This document shows, in pieces, positions 35,204-44,866 of a stretch of DNA of 64,000 nt. Source of the stretch: Caulobacterales bacterium (lineage in GTDB: Bacteria; Pseudomonadota; Alphaproteobacteria; Caulobacterales; Parvularculaceae). The translations under genes and the position numbers were made by a program. The stretch is taken from the NCBI GenBank assembly GCA_020638525.1, contig JACKIL010000002.1, forward strand, positions 310,001-374,000. The letters run 5' to 3'. A model generated the notes under the pieces. It worked only from the letters and a program-made list of their open reading frames with translations. It was not told the DNA's origin and ran no database searches. How positions within the stretch are numbered: the first letter of the stretch is position 1; each line of letters begins with the position of its first letter.

Positions 35204-36505
35204 CTATTTGACGATTTCGCCGCTCTTCATGACGGCATGCACTTTCTTGATGTCTTCAATATTCGCGATCGCATCGCCGTCGATCGCCACCATATCGGCG
35301 TAATGCCCCGGCGAAACCGCGCCGATATCCTTCTCCCATCCGAGGAGCGTCGCCGAGCTGATCGTCGCTGACTGGATCGCCTGCATCGGCGTCATGCCGT
35401 ATTTCACCATATAGGGAAACTGGTTCGCATTGTCCCCATGCGGATAGACGCCCGAGTCCGTGCCGTAAGCGATCTTGACGCCCATCTTCACCGCTTTGCG
35501 GAAGACCTCGCGTTGTGTGTCCGTCGTGTCACGGTTTTTCTGCATGGTTTCTTCCGGCCAGCCATCGCGTGCGCCGATTTCATTGATGTAGTCGCCATTA
35601 TAGATGTCGGCGACGAGCCAGACGCCGCGGCTCTTCATCATCTTCAGCGCTTCATCGTCGAGAAGCGATCCGTGTTCGATCGAGCGAACGCCTGCGCGGA
35701 TCGCCATTTTTGCGCCTTCCGCACCATGCGCATGGGCGGTTGCGAATTTCCCGTAGCGCTTGGCTTCTTCAATAGCCGCGCGCATTTCTTCTTCGCTCAG
35801 CTCCGGCGCCCCGGGGTCGGTCCCAAGCGTCAACACGGCGCCCGTCGCGATGAATTTCAGCCAGTCGACATGGTGCTGCAGGAAGTAACGCGCCTTCTCG
35901 CGCGCATCGTCGACATTGGCGATGATGCCGCGCGTCATGTCAGCCGGTATGCCGACATCGTCTGCAAGCCCCGTAATCGCGCCGCCGCCGCCCGGCACGG
36001 TGAGATAGCCGCCAGCGACAGCCATGCGCGGGCCCGGCACGTAGCCGTTGTTGATAGCATCTCGCAATGCGACATCCGTCAGCGCGCGCCACGCGCCGAC
36101 ATCGCGCACCGTCGTGAAACCCGCCTCAAGGGTTCTGCGCGCATTGGCAGCGCCGATGAGCACGTCCTCCGCGCCTGTCGTCGTCAGCGGGTCCGCGATG
36201 TGAGACTGAAGACCGCCGACAAGATGCGTGTGCATGTCCATCAGCCCGGGCAGCACCATATAGGCGCTCCAGTCCGTGAGCGGACCGTCGGCAGGCGCGC
36301 CCGTAAAGCCTGAAACCGATGTGATTCGTCCGTCTTCGATCCGGATGAGCTGATCCTTGAGCACGACGCCCTTCTCGACATCGACGAGACGGCCGGCTCG
36401 AACATAGCTCGTTTCCGCAGCCGCGCCGGATATTGCGAGGAAGAATAATGCGATAGCGGTGATGAACGCGCTCGCGGCCTGCGACTTCGCGGACAGTTTA
36501 TTCAT
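35204..36505 (-). CDS. Exported metal-dependent amidohydrolase, Xaa-Pro dipeptidase-like
   Basis: The 433-residue product starts at ATG 36505 after GGGAGG, although the frame is open to 36610. A signal peptide (FITAIALFFLAISGAAA) is followed by the amidohydrolase TIM barrel: metal motif DMHTHLVGG, carbamylated-lysine region, TAHAHGAEGA, RSIEHGS and the aspartate in YGTDSGVYPHG. Relatives include imidazolonepropionase-like and Sgx/prolidase-like enzymes that hydrolyse dipeptides. It is upstream of the P1 peptidase on the same strand with only a few bases between, which suggests a shared periplasmic role in peptide breakdown. Confidence 0.87.
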   Translation of the reverse strand: MNKLSAKSQAASAFITAIALFFLAISGAAAETSYVRAGRLVDVEKGVVLKDQLIRIEDGRITSVSGFTGAPADGPLTDWSAYMVLPGLMDMHTHLVGGLQSHIADPLTTTGAEDVLIGAANARRTLEAGFTTVRDVGAWRALTDVALRDAINNGYVPGPRMAVAGGYLTVPGGGGAITGLADDVGIPADMTRGIIANVDDAREKARYFLQHHVDWLKFIATGAVLTLGTDPGAPELSEEEMRAAIEEAKRYGKFATAHAHGAEGAKMAIRAGVRSIEHGSLLDDEALKMMKSRGVWLVADIYNGDYINEIGARDGWPEETMQKNRDTTDTQREVFRKAVKMGVKIAYGTDSGVYPHGDNANQFPYMVKYGMTPMQAIQSATISSATLLGWEKDIGAVSPGHYADMVAIDGDAIANIEDIKKVHAVMKSGEIVK

Positions 36506-36613
36506 TTTCCCTCCCAACTCAGAGCACATTGCGGTAACAATTCCGGGCCTCCCGGCCCTCTCCGGACTGTAGGCCCTGCCCTTAAAGACGCGCAAGCTGA
36601 AGGAGCTCACTAG

Positions 36614-38014
36614 ATGTCCCGTTTTCCCGTCAAGGCGCTACTCGCATCGACCGCAGCACTGACGATCGCATCAGCGAACCCTGCGTTCGCTGACCCGCTG
36701 ACGCCGCCGGAATATGTCGACTACGCCGTAAAGCTGCTCGGGGATTCCATCAGCTACAAAACGGTCGAGGGCGCGGGAAACACTGTCGCCTATGCGAATT
36801 ACCTCGCCGGGCTGCTGCGCAAGGCCGGCTTCAGCGCCGACGACATCACGGTCGAGCCGATGGAAGGCACGGCTATTCTGATCGCACGCTACAAAGGAAC
36901 CGGTGAAAAGAAGCCGATCCTTCTTTCCGCGCATATGGACGTCGTCAGCGCCAATCCGGAAGACTGGACGCGCGATCCGTTCACTATGGTGCATGAGAAC
37001 GGCTATTTTTACGGACGCGGGACGAGCGACAACAAGTTCGGCCTCACCATGCTGATGACGACGCTTGTTCGTCTCAAGGCGGAAGGCTTCCAGCCGAACC
37101 GGGACATCATTCTCGCGCTTTCGGGCGATGAAGAAACCCATATGAAAACGACGGCGGCGCTCGCCGAGAGGCTGAAAGGCGCCGATATCGTTCTTAACGC
37201 CGATGGCGGCGGCGGTTCGATAGACGAAGAAGGAAAGCCTGTCGCTTTCTACATGCAGGGCGCCGAAAAAACCTATGCCGACTTCGAGATCACCTTCACC
37301 AATCCCGGCGGGCATTCGAGCCTTCCGCGCCCGGACAATGCGATCTACGACCTCGCAAACGCCGCGTTGAAAATCTCGAAGTACAAGTTCCCCGTTCAGT
37401 GGAACGACATCACGCTCGAATCCTTCCGTCAGACTGGCGCTCAAACGGCGGGCGAACTTGGCGAGGCGATGATTGCCTTCTCCAAGAACCCGAAGGACAA
37501 GAAGGCGATCAAGATCATCTCCGAGCAACCCTCGCTGGTCGGCCAGCTTGGCACGACCTGCGTTGCGACGATGCTTGAAGGCGGCCATGCGCAGAACGCG
37601 CTGCCGCAGCGCGCGATGATGAACGTCAATTGCCGTATCTTCCCCGGCGTGAAGGTCGAAGACGTGCAGGCGACGCTCGCCGAGGTGATCGATAATCCGG
37701 ACGTTCAAATCGTGCTCGCAGAAGATGCAAGCTCAAGCGACGCCTCGCCGCTGCGCGAAGACGTGACTGGCGCGCTCAGGAAGGCGCTCGACCGGCGCTT
37801 CCCGGGCCTTCCTATCGTGCCGCAAATGTCAGCAGGCGCGACCGACAGCGTGCACTTCCGCGCGCACGGGATGGACAGCTATGGCGTCGCCGGGCTCTTC
37901 ATGAAGGCGTCGGATGAATATGCGCACGGCCTCAACGAGCGCGTGCCGGATGACGCCGTCGATGGCGCGCTCGATCATTGGCACACGCTGCTGACGACTC
38001 TGGCGGGCGAATAA
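36614..38014 (+). CDS. M20 family metallopeptidase, exported
   Basis: The 466-residue product has a signal peptide (ALLASTAALTIASANPAFA) and the M20 zinc core: SAHMDVV (His and catalytic Asp), GRGTSDNKFG (bridging Asp), SGDEETH (general base and ligand glutamates) and a C-terminal HGLNERV. A dimerisation domain interrupts the core, marked by the conserved NPGGHSSLPRPDNAIY. M20 peptidases cut dipeptides or N-acyl amino acids from the C-terminal side. It is read divergently from the amidohydrolase with a 108-base gap and ends four bases from the convergent APC transporter gene. Confidence 0.92.
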   Translation: MSRFPVKALLASTAALTIASANPAFADPLTPPEYVDYAVKLLGDSISYKTVEGAGNTVAYANYLAGLLRKAGFSADDITVEPMEGTAILIARYKGTGEKKPILLSAHMDVVSANPEDWTRDPFTMVHENGYFYGRGTSDNKFGLTMLMTTLVRLKAEGFQPNRDIILALSGDEETHMKTTAALAERLKGADIVLNADGGGGSIDEEGKPVAFYMQGAEKTYADFEITFTNPGGHSSLPRPDNAIYDLANAALKISKYKFPVQWNDITLESFRQTGAQTAGELGEAMIAFSKNPKDKKAIKIISEQPSLVGQLGTTCVATMLEGGHAQNALPQRAMMNVNCRIFPGVKVEDVQATLAEVIDNPDVQIVLAEDASSSDASPLREDVTGALRKALDRRFPGLPIVPQMSAGATDSVHFRAHGMDSYGVAGLFMKASDEYAHGLNERVPDDAVDGALDHWHTLLTTLAGE

Positions 38015-38018
38015 CCCG

Positions 38019-39338
38019 CTAGTTCGACGCCGGCGCGCGCCCATTGGTCAATCGCGCGATGAGATAGATGGGCGCGCCGGCGATGATCAGAACGAATCCC
38101 CAACCGACGGCCTCTGCGCCGGCGCCATAGATCGTCCACAGCGCATAGAGCGCAGCGATGATGGAAACGCCGACAAGGAAGGGCGAGGCTTGCATGCGCC
38201 GGGCACGCTCAAGCCTTAACGCGGCGAGCGCGACGGCGAGATACATGACGAGCGAGGCTGTCGTCGACAGCAGCACGACGAAGGTGAAAAGCTCTGTCAT
38301 CGAACGCGAATAGTTCATCATCACGACGACGGTGAGCAACAGGCTCGAGACGATATGCGCACGCACCGGCACGCCATTCGATGACGCCTTGCCGAACCAG
38401 GAGGGGAACACGCCCCCGCGCGCCATCGCGTAAGGCAGTTCGCCCTGCACGAGGATCCAGCCATTGAGCGCGCCGAAACCGCTGATGGCGGCGAAGAGCG
38501 CAAGGATTTTGCCGGCCCCCTCGCCCATATATTTGCTGACGAAGTCAGCGAACGGCGCGTTCGAGGCCGCGATCTGATCTGCGGGCAGCAACAGGATCAC
38601 GGCGGAACATGCAAAGAGATAGATGACGCCCGTCAGGATGACTCCGAACATCGTCGCGCGCGGGATGGTGTTCTCTGGGTCCTTTACGTGCTCGGCGGGA
38701 ACCGTCGCCGATTCAAGGCCGAGAAGCCCCCATAATGTGAGCGTCGCCGCCGCCGTCACGCTCGACAATTTGAGATCGCTTGCATGAAACGGCGCGACCG
38801 AAGCGCCGCCATCGCTTGAAACCGCAATGAAGGCGAGAACCACCACGGCGGCCAGCGGCATGATCTTCAAAACTGTCGTGACGAGCTGAACGCTGCCAGC
38901 GAGAAACGCGCCGCGGCAGTTTACCGCCGTCAGCAGCCAGATGATTCCACAGGTGATCGCAGCATGCAGGCCTTGCGTATGGGCGATGCTCGGAAAGAAA
39001 ACGCTGAGATAGCTCACGGCGCCCGTCGCGACAGCCGCATTTCCTACCCAGACCGAAACCCAATACGCCCAAGCGACAAGAAACGCCGGCGCAGGGCCGA
39101 ACGCCTCTCGCGTGAAAGCGTACGGGCCGCCCGCCTTCGGAAAAGCGCGCGCAAGCCGCGAAAAGACCAAGGCGAGGCAGATGCCGCCGGTGATCGTCAC
39201 AACCCAGCCGAGAACGGCGTTCCAGCCGAAGGACGCGAGCGAGGCCGGGAGCAGAAAGATCCCTGAGCCGATCATGTTGCCGACGACGAGCGCCGTGCAC
39301 ATCCAGAAGCCGAGCTGGCGTGTTGTTGCGCTCGTCAT
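38019..39338 (-). CDS. APC superfamily amino acid/polyamine antiporter, AdiC/PotE-like
   Basis: The 439-residue protein has 12 predicted membrane segments and begins with the substrate-backbone motif GNMIGSGIFLLPASLA of the arginine:agmatine and putrescine:ornithine antiporters. AFPKAGGPYAF and the GLLGLESATVPAEHVKDPENTIPRA region (split here for reading) are also family hallmarks. It probably takes up an amino acid or amine from the periplasm, matching the exported peptidases around it. Exact specificity is not readable. It lies downstream of the TonB receptor gene on the same strand, but a terminator-like hairpin separates them. Confidence 0.88.
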   Translation of the reverse strand: MTSATTRQLGFWMCTALVVGNMIGSGIFLLPASLASFGWNAVLGWVVTITGGICLALVFSRLARAFPKAGGPYAFTREAFGPAPAFLVAWAYWVSVWVGNAAVATGAVSYLSVFFPSIAHTQGLHAAITCGIIWLLTAVNCRGAFLAGSVQLVTTVLKIMPLAAVVVLAFIAVSSDGGASVAPFHASDLKLSSVTAAATLTLWGLLGLESATVPAEHVKDPENTIPRATMFGVILTGVIYLFACSAVILLLPADQIAASNAPFADFVSKYMGEGAGKILALFAAISGFGALNGWILVQGELPYAMARGGVFPSWFGKASSNGVPVRAHIVSSLLLTVVVMMNYSRSMTELFTFVVLLSTTASLVMYLAVALAALRLERARRMQASPFLVGVSIIAALYALWTIYGAGAEAVGWGFVLIIAGAPIYLIARLTNGRAPASN

Positions 39339-39414
39339 ACCGTCCTTCCGGCTTTCATGGGCGATGTTCGCTTTCGTGACGCGGGGCGGGAGCGCGCCTC
39401 TCGCAGGACGCGGA

Positions 39415-39450
39415 AAGAAAATGGGCGGAACGACATCGTCATTCCGCCCA
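39415..39450 (-). terminator. Rho-independent-type terminator after the TonB receptor gene
   Basis: A perfect nine-base stem (TGGGCGGAA at 39422-39430, TTCCGCCCA at 39442-39450) with an 11-base loop is followed on the minus strand by TTTTCTTTC. It sits 25 bases after the receptor stop and upstream of the APC transporter. Confidence 0.75.
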
Positions 39451-39474
39451 CGAAGGTTTGCAAGGGAAAACTCC

Positions 39475-41928
39475 CTAGAACCGCTGGCTGAACTTCAGAC
39501 CATAGGTTCTCGGCCGAGCCGTGCCTTGATAGATTCCGTTCGTGCCCGACGGACCGGTGATCCCGCATGTCGTGATCGCGCAGCCGACGAAGCTCAGGAG
39601 ATCCGGGCGCTCATCGAACGCGTTCGTGACGAACGCTTCGATCGCCCAGCTGTCTTTCTTGACGCCCGCCATGAAGTCGACGAGCACGAAGCCTTCCTGA
39701 TCGCCGATGATCGCCTGGTCGACGGCGAGCAGGTTAGACGGCGCATTGGTCTGCCCCGAAACCGATGACTGCAGATGCGCCATCATCGCACCGACCGGAA
39801 ACTCATAGCGCGCCGTAAAGGTGCCCTTGAATTTCGGAACGACCGGAAGCGGCGTACCCTTCGGCGCTTCGGGGTCCTGCGTTTCGTCGCCGAGCGTGTT
39901 CGGATCGTCGACCGCCTGCGGACAGTCCGTCACCGGCACGCCGTTTACGTCGCCGAAGCCGCAGAAATTCTCGCTCAGCTCCGCGTCGATGACCGAGAAG
40001 GCGCCGTTGAGAGTGAGCCCTTCGACAGGCGCCCACGTCATATCGCCCTCGAAGCCATAGATACGGGCGGAAGCCGCGTTCTTGATTTCCGTGAGGCCGT
40101 TCAGCCCGAGGATCGGGAACTGGAAGTCGTTCCACTTTTCATAGAACGCAGCACCGTTGAGGATGAACGTGTTGTCCGCCCACGCCGTCTTGAAGCCGAC
40201 CTCATAGTTGACGAGCTTGTCTTCAAGGTATGGCGGCAACGGCGTGCGCCGGTTGGCGCCGCCGGGCCGGAAGCCCGTCGAGTAGGTCACATAGACCATT
40301 TTCCCGTCGTCGACATTGTATTTCAGGCCGAGCTTGTGCGTCTCGCCAGTGTTCTTCTGCGTGCTGTCGAGGTTCGTACACGGAGAGTCAGGAACGCTCG
40401 GCGGCCCGAAGCACGCCCCCTCGCCCGTTCCCGTTGAATAGCCAAGACCATAGCCGTTAAATCCAATGAGCGAGTTCTTGTATTTATAGCCGCGAACGCC
40501 GCCAATGAATGTGAGGCGATCCGTCAAATCGAACTCGATTTCCGTGAATAGCGCGAGATCGCGATCGACGCGTTGCTGCTCGGTCAGCCAGATCGTGTCC
40601 GGATGATCTGGTACCTCCAGGAAGTCAGCAAGGTCCCGGACGTAGTATTGCTGATGGATGTCGTGCCGTTGATGGTTCTGGAAGAACCCGGCCACAAACC
40701 GCAGCCGCTGATCCTGCGGCGACGACAACCGGACTTCGTTCGAGTATTTCCCGAAGGAGTCATCGCCCGTGTAGTACTGGGAGAAGTCGATCGGGTTGTA
40801 CAAGTTGTCGTAGAAATACGAGCTGAAGTTATAGCCGAAGCCTTGATACAGGACGTCGTAATAATAGGCGTAGTCCGTGTAGTCGTAGTTTGAATCGATC
40901 TGACGACGCAGGTAAGAGCTTGCGACGACAAGATCGAAATTGCCGATCTTGCCTTCGATCGTCATCGCCGCCTGAATGAATTTGTCGGTGTTATATTCCG
41001 GAGAATATCGGGTGATGTTGAGGTCGCCCGCATCCGGATCAAAGAAGAAGACGCCGTGCGATTCCTGCTTCTGGGCGAGAACGGTCGGCATGATCGTCCA
41101 GTTCTCGTTGAGATCGACTTTGAGCGCCACCCGCGCGCCATAGGTCTCGACGTCGTTGAAGTTGTCTTCAACGAGATTGGCGTTGTTCTTGGAGATGCCG
41201 TTTCCGGGGAACGTCTTCGACCCGAGAACGTTGTCGATATAACCGGCGTCCTTGACGTAATAGCCGACGATGCGAATCGCGGCGTTCTCGGACAGGGGCT
41301 GGTTGACGAAGCCCTCGAACTGATAGCCGAAGTCGCCATGCTGTACGGCGTTGCCCTCGAGATCATACCCGGCAGAGAATCCCGAGGTGTCGGGCTTGTT
41401 GGTGATGATGCGCAGCACGCCCGATTGCGCGCTCGCGCCGTAGAGAGTGCCCTGCGGCCCCGCAATGCCCTCGACCCGTTCGATGTCGTAAATATGGACG
41501 GGCAGGAAACCGAGAATGGTCGTAGTCGGTTGTTCGTCGAGATAGACGCCGACGCTCGGCAGCGAGGCCGAGTGGTTTCCATCGCCGCCGCTGGCGACGC
41601 CGCGGAAATAGAGGTTCGTCGAGTTTGGCCCGGTCGACTGGAAGGTCAGGCTCGGCAGGAATTTCGCGTAGTCCGCAAATTGATCGACCTTCAGGTCTTC
41701 GAGTTTTTCAGTGCCGAGCGCGATCAGGCTGATCGGCACGTCCTGAATGTTCTGAGCGCGCTTCTGCGCCGTCACGACGATCGTATCGGCGCCCCGGCTT
41801 TCCTGCGCGAACACTGCCGGCGCCGCCGCCGTCATCATTGTGGAGGCGAGCAGCAGGGTCCTGATTACCGGGATCCTTCTCGCCGTTCCGCTAGCCGCCG
41901 AGACGGAACCGCACTTTATTTCAGCCAT
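39475..41928 (-). CDS. TonB-dependent outer-membrane receptor
   Basis: The product has about 817 residues and begins MAEIKCGSVSAASG at 41928, preceded by GAGGGAAGC. The signal region ends in AAAPAVFAQE. A TonB-box-like segment IVVTAQKRAQNIQDVPIS and a plug domain (VYLDEQPTT, IYDIERVEGIAGPQGTLYG) precede the barrel. The terminal strand ends in TYGLKFSQRF with the usual aromatic last residue. Sphingomonad- and caulobacter-type receptors of this group import varied organic ligands. Its position next to exported peptidases and a transporter suggests uptake of peptides or amides. No TonB, ExbB or ExbD gene is adjacent. Confidence 0.92.
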   Translation of the reverse strand: MAEIKCGSVSAASGTARRIPVIRTLLLASTMMTAAAPAVFAQESRGADTIVVTAQKRAQNIQDVPISLIALGTEKLEDLKVDQFADYAKFLPSLTFQSTGPNSTNLYFRGVASGGDGNHSASLPSVGVYLDEQPTTTILGFLPVHIYDIERVEGIAGPQGTLYGASAQSGVLRIITNKPDTSGFSAGYDLEGNAVQHGDFGYQFEGFVNQPLSENAAIRIVGYYVKDAGYIDNVLGSKTFPGNGISKNNANLVEDNFNDVETYGARVALKVDLNENWTIMPTVLAQKQESHGVFFFDPDAGDLNITRYSPEYNTDKFIQAAMTIEGKIGNFDLVVASSYLRRQIDSNYDYTDYAYYYDVLYQGFGYNFSSYFYDNLYNPIDFSQYYTGDDSFGKYSNEVRLSSPQDQRLRFVAGFFQNHQRHDIHQQYYVRDLADFLEVPDHPDTIWLTEQQRVDRDLALFTEIEFDLTDRLTFIGGVRGYKYKNSLIGFNGYGLGYSTGTGEGACFGPPSVPDSPCTNLDSTQKNTGETHKLGLKYNVDDGKMVYVTYSTGFRPGGANRRTPLPPYLEDKLVNYEVGFKTAWADNTFILNGAAFYEKWNDFQFPILGLNGLTEIKNAASARIYGFEGDMTWAPVEGLTLNGAFSVIDAELSENFCGFGDVNGVPVTDCPQAVDDPNTLGDETQDPEAPKGTPLPVVPKFKGTFTARYEFPVGAMMAHLQSSVSGQTNAPSNLLAVDQAIIGDQEGFVLVDFMAGVKKDSWAIEAFVTNAFDERPDLLSFVGCAITTCGITGPSGTNGIYQGTARPRTYGLKFSQRF

Positions 41929-42106
41929 GATAGCTTCCCTCGTTGTTGGATTTGCGCCCAAAAAAGGGGTTTCCTCTGTCCAATCAGAACGCTAACTGCT
42001 TCTTCAAACTGTCACAATTACGCGCGGGCTGTTGCAGCGCATTATCGGCCCATGGTGTGGCCGAAACGTTTCTATACGGAGAGGGAATAGTCGTTCTTTT
42101 GGCAGA

Positions 42107-44143
42107 TTATGGCGCTGCGGGATAAGCTGTCAGCACATCGCCCAGCGCTTCCTTGAGCGGGCCGAGCCACGACTCATAGTTCTTCCACTGATCAACGCCT
42201 TCGGAATAAATCGGCTGGCGGACTTGTTCCGAGCTCGCAGTCCTGACCGCGCGTTCGGTTTTATAGAAAGACAGGCACGCTGATTCGAATTCGAGGCCGC
42301 AGAAATTGAGAAGCTTTCGCACTTCGTTTTCCGTATCGGCCACCATGTCCTCGTAGATGACACGATGGACATAGCCCGGGAGCACCGCATCGAAGTGCTT
42401 CATCAAAAGCACATAGTCGCGGTAGTAGCGCCCGATCCGGTCAAGGCCGTAAGAAAAATTCTGACCGTGCGCGAAGTGCTGCTTGAAGCCCGAGAAGCAG
42501 CAGGCGAGCGGATGGCGCCGCGCATCGATGATCTTGGCGTTCGGCAGGATGAGCCGAATCAGGCCGACATGCACGAAGTTGTTCGGCATCTTGTCGACAA
42601 AGAAGGGCTTGTCCGTTTTCCGCTGCACGCGCGTGTTTGCGATATATTCTTCGCCGAGCTCGCGCAGTTCATCCGTAGAAAGTTCCGCCAGAACGTCCGG
42701 ATATTTTGATGCGTCGCTCTTTCGCTCTTTGCCGGCGAGGCGGTTCGCGATCGACAGAATGTCGGGCAACTCCATCGTGCCTTCGACAAGCGAATGGCTC
42801 GATAGGATCTGCTCCAATAGCGTCGAGCCTGCGCGCGGCATGCCGACGACAAAAATCGGGTCGGGCGCCGGACATCCCTGCCCTTTGCGTGACGCGAAGA
42901 ACTCCGCCGTGAAGAAGCTTTGCGACTTCTCCAAACGCAATGTCACTTCGTCTGCGTCGTAATTGCCGCGCGGTTCGGCGAGCTCGTTTCCCTCTTCGTA
43001 ATGTTTGAAAGACTCTTCATAGAGGCCTTTGTCTTCGAGGGCTTTACCGAGCGCGAAGTGAAGGTGAAGGCGGTCCTGCTCTTCGATATCGGTGCGCGCG
43101 AGCTGCGCACGCATCGCCTCGATATCAGCATCAGTGAACTTGAACGTCTTGAGGTTTGCGAGACTCCAATACGCCTCGCCGAGCTGTGGCAGCATGCGAA
43201 TGCTGGTGTTATAGGCTTCGATCGCCTCCTGCGTGCGCCCGACGGTCTTAAGCGCATGGCCGAAGCTCATCCATGATTTCGGCTGCTTGGGATATTCCTT
43301 CAGCAGTTTTTCATAGATTTTGATCGCTTCGTCATATCCGCCGACGCGCACCAGCGCGGCCGCGAGCAGCACTGTGTAATTCGGATTCGAAGCGTCTGAC
43401 TTCAGCAGCGTCGACACCTGCCTGACCGCTTCCTCCGGCTTGTTCCGTCGCAACAGAACGATCGCATAATTGTGCCGGGCGGCGGCGAAGCTCGGCGCCA
43501 GTTCAAGGCAACGCGCCAGAAGGTTCTCGGCGTCCTCATAACGTCCAATACGTGCAGCGACTTCGGCCAGCATTCGGATCGCCATGACGTCGGTCGGATG
43601 GCGCGTGAGGTAGTCCTTGATCGACCGCTCGGCGATCGCGATGCGTCCTTCGGCGAGCGCCGAAGCCGCATTCATCAGCAGCGGGTCCTTCACTTGCGAT
43701 CGGATGTGGCGCGAATAGGCGCGGTCTGCGCCTTCCGTGTCGCCCGCGAGCGTGAGCTGATCGCCAAGCGCGCGCCACGCATTCGGCTGATCGGGTTCGA
43801 GGCTCAACGCTTTTTCGAACGCCTTGATCGCCTTCATTCCCTCGCCAAGAGCGGCGTGAGCAAGGCCGAGTTCCACGATCGCTTCAGGAAACTTTTCCTG
43901 GGCGGCGAGCGCGCCTTCGGCGGCCGCTTTCGCGCCTTGCAGATCGCCCCGGCGGCGGCGCGCCTTGGCGAGGATCACATGAGCGCGCGGCTCACGAGGG
44001 ATGACTTTCAGGATTTCGCGGGCCTGCTCTTCTGCGAGCGCGGGATCGCTTTCAAGAAGCTGCAGCGCGTGCTTCAGCGCGAAATCGAGCGTTCCCTGGG
44101 GCTCGCCCCTCGCCATGGCTGGGTCAACGCCAGTTTCCGGCAT
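42107..44143 (-). CDS. TPR-repeat sulfotransferase
   Basis: The 678-residue protein has an N-terminal array of roughly ten TPR units (residues about 15-370). A C-terminal sulfotransferase domain starts at PIFVVGMPRAGSTLLEQIL, where the RAGST loop is the PAPS phosphate-binding site. A downstream NAKIIDARRHPLACCFS gives the 3'-phosphate-binding arginine and serine region. No signal peptide is evident, so it should be cytoplasmic. The acceptor is unknown; the TPR part may select a protein or lipid substrate. Its start at 44143 is an ATG. A paralogue with the same architecture lies at 46576. Confidence 0.88.
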   Translation of the reverse strand: MPETGVDPAMARGEPQGTLDFALKHALQLLESDPALAEEQAREILKVIPREPRAHVILAKARRRRGDLQGAKAAAEGALAAQEKFPEAIVELGLAHAALGEGMKAIKAFEKALSLEPDQPNAWRALGDQLTLAGDTEGADRAYSRHIRSQVKDPLLMNAASALAEGRIAIAERSIKDYLTRHPTDVMAIRMLAEVAARIGRYEDAENLLARCLELAPSFAAARHNYAIVLLRRNKPEEAVRQVSTLLKSDASNPNYTVLLAAALVRVGGYDEAIKIYEKLLKEYPKQPKSWMSFGHALKTVGRTQEAIEAYNTSIRMLPQLGEAYWSLANLKTFKFTDADIEAMRAQLARTDIEEQDRLHLHFALGKALEDKGLYEESFKHYEEGNELAEPRGNYDADEVTLRLEKSQSFFTAEFFASRKGQGCPAPDPIFVVGMPRAGSTLLEQILSSHSLVEGTMELPDILSIANRLAGKERKSDASKYPDVLAELSTDELRELGEEYIANTRVQRKTDKPFFVDKMPNNFVHVGLIRLILPNAKIIDARRHPLACCFSGFKQHFAHGQNFSYGLDRIGRYYRDYVLLMKHFDAVLPGYVHRVIYEDMVADTENEVRKLLNFCGLEFESACLSFYKTERAVRTASSEQVRQPIYSEGVDQWKNYESWLGPLKEALGDVLTAYPAAP

Positions 44144-44448
44144 CCGCTTCCACTCCGCACATCTTCGGCCAACCTGTTGACGCGAGGCCGCTTTTCGCCC
44201 CGCATCGAGAGGGGATCGTATGACTGGCCGCGCTTTGGAAGCAAGCCGAACGTCATAATCGTTTCAGGTGAGACGTCAGCCTCAGTAATCAAAAGGAAAT
44301 TTCGGAGCAGACCCCTAAAAAGCGAATATCTCCAGAAGCACTCATTGAATACGGGGATAAAAGACCGACTGAATGCTTCAGAAATGGGCCGTTTCGTCTG
44401 GACCCGAGCCCATGCGCCCTGCATAAGAAAACAAGAGGGGCACGGGCA
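44144..44448. other. 305-base non-coding stretch between two divergent genes
   Basis: This stretch must hold the promoters of the TPR-sulfotransferase (minus strand) and the small membrane protein (plus strand). I find no convincing binding site, hairpin or open frame in it. Base composition is noticeably less GC-rich in the right half than in neighbouring genes. Confidence 0.4.
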
Positions 44449-44619
44449 ATGCATGGAAGACTTCCAGAAAACAAGGCTGAAGAAGACGACCAGCTCCGCA
44501 AGGATGAGCATGCTGCGGATAGGATTATTCAGCTCTTTATTGTTCTCGCCTTTGTCGCGCCAGCAATCGCCTTTGTGGCCCTGATAATTGCGATGATCGC
44601 CCTGTTCGTTCCGGGCTGA
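44449..44619 (+). CDS. Small single-pass membrane protein, 56 residues, unknown function
   Basis: A short open frame starts at ATG 44449 with a strong ribosome site (AAGAGGGG about nine bases upstream). The product is MHGRLPENKAEEDDQLRKDE, then HAADRIIQ, then a continuous hydrophobic stretch of about 29 residues (LFIVLAFVAPAIAFVALIIA and on) ending FVPG. The charged, acidic N-terminus and single membrane segment look like a genuine small inner-membrane protein. It sits alone between a TPR-sulfotransferase and tRNA-Met. I recognise no family. Confidence 0.6.
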   Translation: MHGRLPENKAEEDDQLRKDEHAADRIIQLFIVLAFVAPAIAFVALIIAMIALFVPG

Positions 44620-44667
44620 CGACGCCAGCCACAGGCTTGTTTCTGCAGCGTTCAGCAAGAATGGGAT

Positions 44668-44744
44668 TGGTAGCGGGGGGCGGAATTGAACCGCCGACCT
44701 CAGGGTTATGAATCCTGCGCTCTCACCAACTGAGCTACCCCGCC
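44668..44744 (-). tRNA. tRNA-Met (CAU)
   Basis: The minus strand folds as a full cloverleaf of 77 bases with encoded CCA. The acceptor begins GGCGGGG, the D-arm has TAGCTCAGTTGG, the anticodon loop is TTCATAA, and the T-arm is GGCGGTTCAATTCCGCC. The sequence matches elongator methionine tRNA of alphaproteobacteria rather than the initiator, which lacks the 1-72 pair; here it is G-U. Confidence 0.95.
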
Positions 44745-44866
44745 AGGGGATTTGAGAGGGGCGGTCTATAGCCCCAAGGGCTGGCTGCGGCAAGCCTCTG
44801 AGCGCGCCTGCGCCGGGAGCCGGGCCGATCCGGAGACGGAGCGCGGCCAGACCCTATTTAGGGGGC

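Noticed and set aside
44074..44793. 239-codon minus-strand frame covering the tRNA-Met region
   Set aside because: It runs through a complete tRNA gene and the small membrane protein, so it is not coding.
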